From: Zanthoxylum bungeanum
Taxonomy: Eukaryota; Streptophyta; Magnoliopsida; Sapindales; Rutaceae
Direction: 5' to 3'
Length of the DNA stretch: 64,000 nucleotides
Assembly (NCBI GenBank): GCA_019454045.1
Contig: SKCR01033433.1
Coordinates: forward strand, 62,001 to 126,000
Position numbers and translations under genes: made by a program. This document shows positions 1 to 8,727 of this stretch, in pieces; within the stretch, counting starts at the first letter, position 1; each line of letters starts with the position of its first letter. The notes under the pieces are model-generated. The model was not told the DNA's origin. It saw only the letters and a program-made list of their open reading frames with translations, and made no database searches.

Positions 1-1082
1 ATTAATTTTCTCTCTCTTCTAATTAATCCCAGATTAATTTAGAGTGCGAGTCATACGTCATCGGTGAATCTTTGGGAAGTGACCCATGAGATCCCCGGAT
101 ATGTTGGCAGTAAATTCGGTCGTCGGACTATCCGAACACGTAAGTACCTCGTACTACGTTTTACAGATTTACAAGACAAGGTTGGCCTCTAGCAAAGCGC
201 CATGCCTTCCCAATTCTCCGGAAATATCCTTACAGGAATAAAGGATCTGTATCAGGCGTAGTATACGTAGTATAACATATTTCTGTCCAGTATCGAATGA
301 TCACGTGCTAGGCCTGAGACTGGAATTGTGTCTGCCCCGTACGAAGCACATGTCGGATGTCTGGTGACTAGTCTCTTTAATCGGATAAACCTGACCTTGT
401 CATTTTATCCCGATAGCTGCATCATTTAAGAGAACCAGTCCCGTATCCTACGTGACCATCATCTCCATATGACTGGAGGGACACTTCCATCTTGACATCA
501 CACCCAACACACTACGATTCTCAATATACCCAGTTTTGGCGTACACAGAACCTGTTAAAGCCCTAGACGACCGCAACCAAAGTATATTGATTGTCGCAAG
601 CATTAGTGGTGCAAGTCTCAGGTTAAGACCAAATACACCTACCCTGATTTCGGACTTCCATAGACACATAGTCATACTACCAATGGAATTCCGAGGGGGT
701 CTATCCAGAGCGAAGCTGTTTCCCGTACTATCGGTAAAACACCTATTACACTTGCCTGAGTATCATATACCCAAATATATGAGAAGTATGCCGTGCCCTC
801 ATAACGCGCACAAGTGTAATACTAGTCTTTTACGTATTTATCGATGTCCAATCTCGATAATACTCTGACTAGGGATATTTAATGATTTATCCTTCGTTGA
901 CTGATATTGTCTCATATCATTCTCCGTCCAGGAACAAATCATAAGGACATCTCATCATTTATACATCTAGGTGATCTAATCACAAATGATAAGAGTGCAA
1001 TCTCCTTTGTCACATAGTTAATTTGTACAACAACACCATGATCTGTACAAATAGTGATGCTATGGGTCATAATTGTCCAACA
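1..1082 (-). repeat. Ty1/copia LTR, partial (C0)
   Basis: This is the sense-start half of the copia LTR found at ten other places in the window. It reads on the minus strand and ends at 1082, where the complement gives the family start TGTTGGACAATTATGACC. The window edge cuts the other half. No polypurine tract follows at 1083. Athila-type LTR sequence follows instead, so this is a solo LTR or the outer end of a 5' LTR inserted into an Athila-family LTR. Short ORFs here are spurious. Confidence 0.85.
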
Positions 1083-1260
1083 AAGTCCAGTTTTTACCAT
1101 TATTTGTTCCATATTTCGTCCTGATTGATTCCATTGAGTCTTGATTTTATTTTATCTACAAAATAAACTAAAACACATCAAAACGTTCATAAAACTCGAG
1201 AAACTAAGTGAAATAATAAGTCAGAGGAGTGGGAAATAGTGATCTATTTACCACTCATCA
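1083..1260 (-). repeat. Athila-type gypsy LTR fragment (S0)
   Basis: This stretch matches the sense-start end of the LTRs at 11523-13500 and 47883-49809, including the terminal block ending CCACTCATCA. It is cut at 1082/1083 by the copia LTR. Only about 180 bp of a roughly 2-kb LTR remain in the window. Confidence 0.75.
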
Positions 1261-1327
1261 ATGGCTAACCTTAATCTACCTAATATGACTTCCAAAATTA
1301 ACTAATATTGGGTCAAATACTGCCGAA

Positions 1328-3266
1328 GCGCGTCAGCAAGCGAAATTGACTTCCAAAATATTTTTTAATCTGTGTAAATTAATTTGTATCATATACCTAT
1401 AATTTATCCATATTTCACCCATATCACTCATTAATATCAAATATTAAGGAGTGATTACGCATAAAGATTCATGACAAAATTTTCGAAAATACTTTCTACA
1501 GTTACACGTTAAACGATTTACTGGATCACTGAACTGGACGACTGAAATAATCAGACAACCAAATAAATCATGAAATCTGACCAACCCACTGCTACAGTGA
1601 TCCAATTATTGTAGCAGTGGCTGATCACTTTGATTTCAGCAATTATCATTTTGCCTCAAGTGCGGAAAATTACCCAAACAATTTCAAAATTTCGAGAATT
1701 TTTTATATACTATACGCACTGCTATAGTACTACGATACTCATAGTACCATAACATATGGACAATAATCGTAATTTCAACATATTAAGATTTACCCCCTAA
1801 TGCGATATTTACGGAAAATTCCCAAAACATTTCTGAAAATTTTGGGAAATTTTCATACGCATTATTACACATCCAATTTCATCCACAACACCTTAATTTC
1901 ACAAATTAAGTCACAATTGAATTAATTACATAATTAATCAAATTAATCTCCTAATTAATTCAAAATCATGCAAATCCAAATCCGTAATTACCAATTGAGG
2001 GTCAACCACCGTAAAGTAACTCAAGAACAATTATAGGTCACCAAGGAGTAGCTCAAGCAATTCTGGAATGAAAATTTGATGTCTTAAATTCTAATTAGTC
2101 ATAATTACACTAATTAGTCTAATAACTTTACACATGCATATTTAGGTTGATCATTTAGTTTCTATCATTCCAAACACATCAAACAAGTAAGAATCAAAAC
2201 TACATCTCATGTAACCAAATAAAAATTCCTTAATTCCCTTAGAAGTCTTTGTTTAAGCTAATAAGCAATCCATCCATGCTTCCAATTTGATCCTTGACTT
2301 AAACAAATAAAAATCCCTAATTTTGCTCTCTCAAAAACTTATAAGCCAAAACCTAAAATGGAAAATAAATTTTCCCATCTACTGGCCATGGCCGAAATTC
2401 ATCAAAATATATAAGGATGGATAATTTTATCATTTTGATACTTAAATATGCATGCCAAAATTAAGCCAAGCTTCATTTAAATATATGACAATTATTTTAC
2501 CATTTAACAAAGCTTATCTTATTAGCTTTTAATTAAATAAATTAATTAAAGAATATTCCTAAAATAATATATTTAATTATTTTACCCTAATAGGAAGCCT
2601 TTGATGCATGTTTAAAATTAATTAGGCTAATTAGTATAATTTTGACTAATTAGGATGTAGCCAACAAATTACCATTCTAGAGTTGCTTAAACCACTCTTT
2701 GGTGCCCTAAAATTATTCTTGAGTTACTTTGTGGTGGTTGACTCTCAATTAGTAATTAGGGATTTGGACTTGCATGATTTCAAATTAATTAGGTGATTAA
2801 TTTGATTAATTATACAATTAATTAAATTATGGTTAATTAATAAGATTGAGATGTTGTGAATGAAATTGGATGTGTGATAATGTGTAGGAATATTTTCTGA
2901 AATTTTTGGAATCATTTTGGAAATTTTAGACAGAAAAATACATTAGGGGCAAAATGATAATTTGTTAAAATTATCGTTATTAACCCCTGCTATAGTAATT
3001 GGATCACTATAGTAGTGGGCTAGTCTGATTCCAAATTGATCAGATTGTTCAAATATCGTGATCGGTAGATTTGGATAACTGGTAAATCGGTTAACGTGTA
3101 ACCGTAGAAAGTATTTTTGAAAATTTTGTCCTGAGTCTTTATGCATAATCACTCTCAAGATTTGATATTAATGAATTATTAGGGTGAAATATTGAAAAAT
3201 TAGAGGTATATGATACCAGTTAATTATCTGAATTAAAAATATTTAAAAGTCGATTTCGTTCGTCGA
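1328..3266. repeat. Large imperfect inverted repeat (about 0.65-0.8 kb arms)
   Basis: The left arm (about 1328-2130) and the complement of the right arm (about 2610-3266) run in parallel. Shared landmarks include TATCATATACCT, AAATACTTTCTAC with GTTACACGTTAA next to it, GTGATCCAATTA, CACATCCAATTTCAT and GTCAACCACC. The left arm carries an extra block of about 150 bp near 1640-1790. The spacer (2131-2609) is AT-rich and I recognise no gene in it. By eye the arms are roughly three-quarters identical. It could be two LTR fragments in opposite orientation or a foldback element. The short ORF at 2943-3158 is not credible. Confidence 0.7.
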
Positions 3267-3282
3267 CACACTTTCACTGCAT

Positions 3283-3475
3283 TTTCCCCAACACCAACCA
3301 CCCAAACCCCCTTACTCCCTACTCCTTCCCCATCCCCTTCCCCCCGACCCCTCACAAAACCTACCCTCTCATTCTATTTTATCCTTTTTCACTTTCTCTT
3401 TTCCCACCATATCTTCTCATTCTTTTTTCTCTCTCACTCTTTTTCTCATTTCCTCCATTTGATTCCATTCTCCAT
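3283..3475 (+). other. Pyrimidine-rich tract
   Basis: About 190 bases are almost all C and T on the plus strand. A C-rich first half (around 3290-3360) gives way to a T/C second half. No ORF or LTR end is recognised in it. It separates the inverted repeat from the next LTR-like scrap and could be a degenerate microsatellite or the remains of a UTR. Confidence 0.5.
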
Positions 3476-3490
3476 GTGGCAGTGGATCCA

Positions 3491-4289
3491 TATTGGGATA
3501 TATGTCCTAGAACATAAATGTAATATATAAACGAAATTAATTTTATAAAAGTGTATGTTTTAAATTCACATATTATAAATTATCGTGAATGTCATCAGTT
3601 ACTAATGTACTTTCAGACTTTGTATATAAGTGTTATACACAAGAGGATTTAAGTATGAAATTAGCAATCCTAAATAGTCTGTAAAGAGTAAACAAAGATG
3701 GACATTATGTTCTTAGTTTATTTAAAGCTGCGGTCTATTCCATAATTATATGACGACTTTAATTCGAGATCGTTCTTGTAGTGATATAGGAATGAATACA
3801 CCTTTTATGATGCGATCATATAGGACCGGACAAGACATAAATGAATTTCCTTCAATATTCGTTAAAAAAAGAAATTCATATAAGTCTACTAGATGATTAT
3901 ATATGGATTGATCTGAATTCTGAATATACAACGAATTCATGCATGGCAGGATGTGTCTTTTGATTTACAAAAGTGAGGTCGATGTAGCAATCCTGACCAA
4001 TAACTACATACTTTGAGGACATGATTTGGTGTGTTGCTGAGGCGTTTTATATAAACATGGAGTCCACTCCTTCTTGCGAGATGTAAATGAGTGTCTTCCT
4101 TAAGGGTTGATTATACTTGAACAATTAGAGCTCGAATCTTTCGATTAAAAATAGAAAAATAAAATTCATAAAATTTATGAATAAATTGTTCTTTTGAGAA
4201 TCAAATGTACTTATGGTACAAAAATAATTAGAGGAGTATAACTGATATTATGATCCGATTTTAATTATGAGATACTCGTGAAGGGCCAA
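3491..4289 (+). repeat. Putative old copia LTR fragment, different family
   Basis: The start TTGGGATATATGTCCTAGAA resembles the beginning of a widespread class of plant copia LTRs. What follows is low-complexity, stop-filled sequence without coding potential. It shows no similarity to the main copia family here. The right end is lost at the Athila LTR boundary near 4290. The identification rests on memory of LTR style and is tentative. The ORF at 3746-3940 on the minus strand looks spurious. Confidence 0.4.
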
Positions 4290-6030
4290 TGATCGATGGT
4301 AAACACACACACGTAACGCAAGCGCACGTAACGCTCAAGTAGTATAAAATATATCGATCTCACGAGGACTTAATACCTTAGCTATCAATTTATGACGTTA
4401 AATGTTTACAAGTATCTAATAAATTGATTTTTGATTGGATGGTGATTTTTGTCTGAAATTAAGTAGATAAAACAGTGCGAAAGTAAATTAAAGGAAAATT
4501 CAATATTATAAAACTATTTAAGGTTGTGAATCATTCCAATAAATTTTAAAGATGAAATGGTTATCTTATGTTTGTGCAATATATCAGTTTATTAACCTGG
4601 AACACGAAAATATGTAAAAGCCTGTTCCGATAGTCAGATGCAAACACCCAGTGTAACCCAATTAACTATATTCCTATGGTAACCAAGTTATCTGAATTCA
4701 TTAAGATTAAGTTCCAATTATGGCTACCCTCGCCCGACAGGTATATTCCTATCCTATAAGGAAATCTACCTAAGAGTCTCTTACCCTAAGGTGAGATCGT
4801 GAGCTATTGAGTTTAGGGCTAAATCTAAAATCTCTTTTCCAAGTTCTTTTAAGTTTACCAAATCAATCTTATTAATGGCTAGTTAACAAGAAGCATTAAG
4901 CTTAAGGCTCAATAAATAAACCTTTATATTACCCAAAACATAAAATAACCACTTATAAAATAGTGATATTGGAATTCATCACAACCATAGATACGAAGTT
5001 TAGTTACCACACATATCTAAGAATATTAAAAACATAAATAAAGTAAATGACATAAAGTAAAACTGGAAATTAAAAAGATAAATTAACAATAAAAGAAAAT
5101 ATTGGGGTTAGTGGATCCACTTTTATTACTTCTAATTTAGATTTCTCCCTTATTATAATATATAAACTTTGCATGATATTACCAACCGACTATACAAGCG
5201 GTATCCTGATTTAGTCAAATTTATGATTAATTCCAACCGACCATAAAAGCGGTATCCAATTTAGTCAGGTTAAAATTAATTTAATTAATTCCAACCGACC
5301 ATAAAGGCGGTATCCCATTAAGTCAGGTTTTAAAATAGTTTATATATTATAATTAAGAGAGATTAGTCTAGATATAAGTAATAAATGCTTTACCTTTCAC
5401 CCTAGCAGAGGAGAGTTACCTCCTCATACTAAAAAGTAAATTAAAGAAAGAACTATTGCAAAAAATAAAAATTAAATACAAGAAAGCTGTAAATAAACAA
5501 ACAAGATACAATCTTCTTACTATTCTTAAGGAAATCCCCAGATGAAGGTATGGACTTTCCTTCTGATTTCAGCTTCAATTTATAGGCAAAATTATGCCTC
5601 GTGCGTCGCGATGCAAAACAAGTGCGCGTCGCGACACGTCGTTGATTTGCTGAGATGATGACATGTGGTTGTCGGTAGAATTATTGGCTTGGCGTCGCGA
5701 CGCGTTGAGGGTTCTGCGTCACGACGTGGGCTACACTGACGATGTCAATGATGATTCGTGTCGGTAGACTGCATAATTATGGCGCGTCGCGGCGCAAAGG
5801 ATGTTGCTCATCACGATGCGTGAACAGAAAATTTCCCAATTTGCCCTTTTTGATATGTATTTCACCGTTTTAGCCCCGATTAAATTCCAGTGAGCTCCGA
5901 AACTTTATTTATCTGCAAAATAACACAAAACATATAAAAATATTCACAATACTCGAGGAAAACCACAAAATAAAATACAATAAACAACTTTAAAATAAAA
6001 TTAAACTAAGCCACTTTCGTAGAGATCACA
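4290..6030 (-). repeat. Athila-type LTR, probable 3' LTR of the LOG-bearing element
   Basis: It aligns along its length with S1 and S2. Shared blocks are a terminal region with GTAAACACACACACG and CAAGTAGTATAAAA, the block GGCTACCCTCGCCCGACAGG, three hairpin units of the CCGACCATAAAGGCGG type (5180-5315), a TATA box (complement near 5577-5584) and GCGTCGCGATGC-type palindromes. The sense-start end near 6030 is diverged and I found no matching 5-bp duplication, so both exact ends are uncertain. It lies in the orientation and position expected of the 3' LTR for the gypsy pol at 8728-10485. Confidence 0.65.
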
Positions 6031-6056
6031 GTTGCATTTAGCATATGCAACAAATG

Positions 6057-6425
6057 TCAAATGCACACAAACGTCAAATGATGATACCCACAAACGTCAA
6101 ATGCACACAAAAGCAAAAAAAGATTAAACAAGTTAGTGACTAAACAAGTGAATCTCGTATCCAAGTTAATAGATGTTTTCTTTCTTTCTAAATTATCAAA
6201 TAAGTAAATTCTCCGATTATTTTTACCATTCTCCATATACACAACCAACAAGGTATTAACCAGCTCATTGTGCCCACAATATTCATAAGTGTAGTTGAAA
6301 AGAGAGTAATATTTTTCTCCTAAAGTTATATCAGAATTCACACCTTTTTTTAGTAAGAGATTATTTATTTGTTTATTTATAACATCTTCAATCCATGTAA
6401 CGAGCTTTGGGCCAGTGACTCCCAA
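6057..6425 (-). CDS. Unrecognised ORF, 122 aa
   Basis: An open frame of 122 codons begins at an ATG inside a locally duplicated segment (6381-6620). The first two-thirds are charged and mixed in composition. The last 30 residues are hydrophobic and Cys/Phe-rich. I do not recognise a domain. It lies between the 3' hallmark (6994-7028) and the LTR of the Athila-type element, a stretch normally non-coding. I see no TATA box or Kozak context that favours expression. It is more likely chance or a remnant than a gene. Confidence 0.2.
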   Translation of the reverse strand: MGVTGPKLVTWIEDVINKQINNLLLKKGVNSDITLGEKYYSLFNYTYEYCGHNELVNTLLVVYMENGKNNRRIYLFDNLERKKTSINLDTRFTCLVTNLFNLFLLLCAFDVCGYHHLTFVCI

Positions 6426-6620
6426 GCCAGTTGGTTTTAGGGCACTAGGTGTTAAGGCACCCTTACAGACTTAATTACTCAGATTTTAGATATCTTTTTT
6501 TTAATATAATATCTTCAATCCATGTAGTGAGCTTTGGGCTAGTGACTCCCAAACTAGTTGGCTTTAGGGCACTAGGTGTAAAAACACCCCTACAGACTTA
6601 AATACTCGGATCTCAGATGT
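6381..6620. repeat. Tandem duplication, two copies of about 115 bp
   Basis: The blocks at about 6381-6495 and 6503-6620 share ATCTTCAATCCATGTA, AGCTTTGGGC, AGTGACTCCCAA and TTTAGGGCACTAGGTGT in the same order and orientation, with around 10 per cent differences by eye. The second copy is followed by a T-rich run. The duplication lies in the 3' region of the Athila-type element. Confidence 0.8.
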
Positions 6621-6993
6621 TTCTTTTTTTTTTTAATTCCATCACTTTTTTAGATGCTTCCTCCAATTAAACTAGAGCACTGAATATTATAAAATTTTCA
6701 CTTACAACTCATGGCCGTATGTTACCATGCATGTTGATAATACATGTCAACTGAGCATATGAAGATTCAATTTAGTCAGTATTATGTAGAATTCACAAAT
6801 TAAATAATTCAAAAGGAAATAAACAAAAATTAACTTGTTACAAAATAGGTTGAGATACGTCTCAGTAGTGGAAATTCCTTACACAGTTATCTCAAACACC
6901 ATTCCACTTGATTAGTTAAGTTAAAAACACAAAAATCAAATAAAAACAACACAATGAAAAATAAAAATAAGATACTAGTCAACAATTACCTTT
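6621..6993. other. AT-rich 3' region, no gene seen
   Basis: This AT-rich sequence has no ORF of note. Read on the minus strand it is T-rich, in the style of the non-coding 3' region of Athila/Tat elements. I see no promoter, RNA gene or repeat unit in it. Confidence 0.4.
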
Positions 6994-7028
6994 CCTCAAA
7001 CCTAATTGAGACATTATCCCCAATGTCT
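6994..7028 (-). other. Athila/Tat-type 3' non-coding hallmark
   Basis: On the minus strand the sequence reads GACATTGGGGATAATGTCTC and continues AATTAGGTTTGAGG. From memory, a 'cattggggacaatg ... tttgggg' block marks the region between the last ORF and the 3' LTR in many plant Athila/Tat gypsy elements. It follows T-rich sequence ending in TTTTTTAG. Its place downstream of the LOG-like ORF is the main reason to think that ORF lies inside the element. Confidence 0.55.
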
Positions 7029-7179
7029 AAAAAAGTAGAAGAAGAGTTTAGAAAAAAAAACCTGGTTAGCTGAAATTCTACATCTAAAAAGAAAATTAAA
7101 GGTTAAGATCCAGATTTATCCGACCCTTCTTACCACGATCATTATCAGACCAGTTTATTTTGGAAATGATAGGGTCAAT

Positions 7180-7752
7180 TTATGGTTCAAAGGCTAAAAG
7201 TTGGTCAATTAAATCATGAACAGTTCTGGAAATAAAGAGGATATCTTTTACAGGTTTTGAAATGAACCTCTTATTTCTCCGGGCATCATCAAGAAACACA
7301 CAAAGAAAATCATAAAATCCATCAGCATTAAACAGTCCAATCAGTTTCTGGTGTATGTTTAAATTCGCCCAAGATAGTACTGTAAAAATTTCCTCCATTG
7401 TGCCCAAGCCTCCTGGCAAAGCAATAAAAGCATCATCACGGTTAATCATTTCAACAAGTCGTTCAGACATACCTGGCACAATGCATTCATCTCCGTTTGA
7501 TGGTCCTATCAGATTCGCCTCTGCCAAAGGCTTTGGGATGATTCCCAGAACTTGACGTCCTCCTTTTTGTACAACCCTTGAAACGTACCCCATTAGTCCA
7601 AGATTTCTATCGCCATATACTAAGTGCATATTCCTTTCAGCTATGACTCGACTCAATTCATGTGCTGCCTCAACGAACTCTGGTTTAGAACTAACACTAG
7701 TTTCGCAAAACACACAGATGTTAACAACTCGTCTTCTTGAAGTTGCTTCCAT
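7180..7752 (-). CDS. LOG-family cytokinin phosphoribohydrolase-like protein, single exon
   Basis: This 190-residue intact ORF is about as long as plant LOG proteins, which cleave cytokinin riboside 5'-monophosphate to the free base in the cytosol. Residues 12-22 give the N-terminal CVFCETSVSSK strand (family: VFCGSSSG). Residues 46-55 are YGDRNLGLMG (family: YGGGxxGLMG, so two of three loop glycines are replaced). Residues 95-102 are MSERLVEM, keeping the conserved Arg and Glu. Residues 113-121 are PGGLGTMEE, keeping the signature and catalytic Glu. SWANLNIHQK (127-136) follows. There is no intron or signal peptide. The start has an A-rich context (AAAAATGGAA) 60 bases after a TATA box. It lies between a broken post-integrase ORF and the 3' hallmark of a gypsy element on the same strand. 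LOG-type fold is sure; catalytic activity is uncertain because of the GGG to GDR change. Confidence 0.85.
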   Translation of the reverse strand: MEATSRRRVVNICVFCETSVSSKPEFVEAAHELSRVIAERNMHLVYGDRNLGLMGYVSRVVQKGGRQVLGIIPKPLAEANLIGPSNGDECIVPGMSERLVEMINRDDAFIALPGGLGTMEEIFTVLSWANLNIHQKLIGLFNADGFYDFLCVFLDDARRNKRFISKPVKDILFISRTVHDLIDQLLAFEP

Positions 7753-7779
7753 TTTTTATGGCTTTCTCAAATCTTGATG

Positions 7780-7813
7780 TCTTCAAGAGTGCAATAACAA
7801 GCTGAATTTATAG
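7780..7813 (-). promoter_or_regulatory. TATA box and predicted start for the LOG-like gene
   Basis: On the minus strand TATAAAT occupies 7812-7806, so transcription would start near 7780, leaving a 5' UTR of under 30 bases before the ATG at 7752. The 14 bases at 7800-7813 are identical to the TATA region of the Athila LTR S1 at 12914-12927. Confidence 0.5.
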
Positions 7814-7816
7814 AAC

Positions 7817-7987
7817 CTGAAAAAGTGTGAGTAATATTAGTACTAGTACCTGCCAAATGACAATATTACCTAAACAGTAAAATAAATCGTGAAAGTCAAA
7901 AAGTCTAGACCCTGTCGGAGAAAATAAAAGAAAATAACAAAACAAATCATAATTATTATTTAAAGACAAATAGATAATAATACTTAC
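7817..7987 (-). promoter_or_regulatory. Possible 5' intron upstream of the LOG-like gene
   Basis: A strong donor-like CTT|GTAAGTA begins at 7987 on the minus strand. Three acceptor-like sites follow: CCGACAG ending at 7912, TTGGCAG ending at 7850, and a T-rich TTTTTCAG ending at 7817. The intervening sequence is T-rich, as plant introns are. This would allow the LOG-like ORF to be reached by splicing from an upstream transcript, such as a retroelement RNA. It is a sequence prediction only. Confidence 0.35.
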
Positions 7988-8074
7988 AAGAAGTAACAGC
8001 TTGATTGACATCTATGCGTCAGGGACAAGCTTTCTATCCAATTTTCTTATAAATTGGCAAACATGGTCTTTTAA

Positions 8075-8554
8075 AGTCAGATTCCTGAGACTTAATTGTT
8101 GTTATTCTTTTCAAAATTGTGTATGTAACATGCGAATCACGTGATACACATATCCACTGGGATGCGTCTCAAGAGTTAATGATATGTCATCTCAAGACTC
8201 TTTACTCATGTCATCCCTAATGAATTTGATTTTATCTTCACGATTATCAAACACCATTCCTAAAGAACGACAACGAGTATTACATGTCATGCGTGCACAT
8301 TTGCAGCAAACATCTAATCTTTTAGCTCATCTTTTCTTAGCATAGGTGCTTTTTCCTAAACCAGGTAGAAATGAAACAAAATAGTCAGAGGACTCACCTG
8401 TCAATCGGACTCGAGCTTCAATTAACCAATGAATGTCATTAGGAATACCTTTGTTCATCAGAAGTCTCATTTATTCCATGCGAGCTTTGTAGACTTTCAT
8501 CAGAGAATTTTGAGGGAGAGAAGGAAATTGCTTGTGAAGATTCGCGAGAATGTC
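8075..8554 (-). pseudogene. Broken post-integrase ORF of the gypsy element
   Basis: From an ATG at 8554 the minus strand reads about 160 codons in one frame with at least three in-frame stops (after KARME, AKKR and KES). Otherwise the composition is normal. A Cys-rich stretch, CCKCARMTCNTRC, lies in the middle. It follows pol and the conserved non-coding block near 8640-8665 (complement AGCGCTAGCAAGGAGGCAAC), which in Athila-type elements lies just after pol. It occupies the slot of an env-like or accessory ORF. I do not recognise its function. The point mutations date the decay as later than insertion. Confidence 0.5.
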
Positions 8555-8727
8555 TTCCATTCTTAAATGTAACCTACAAAAATTAAACACACAAAAATAA
8601 AACACACCAAGTCTGAATATATACACAAATTACATGGGTTGCCTCCTTGCTAGCGCTAAGTTTAACGTCGCCAGCTAGACATGACTGCCCGAATGTTAGG
8701 CTGTATCTGCAAGTGTGACACTTCTTT

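Noticed and set aside
7808..8011. 67-codon hydrophobic ORF upstream of the LOG-like gene
   Set aside because: It is T-rich sequence with splice-like sites. The hydrophobic composition follows from the T-rich bases, and it overlaps the LOG TATA box.
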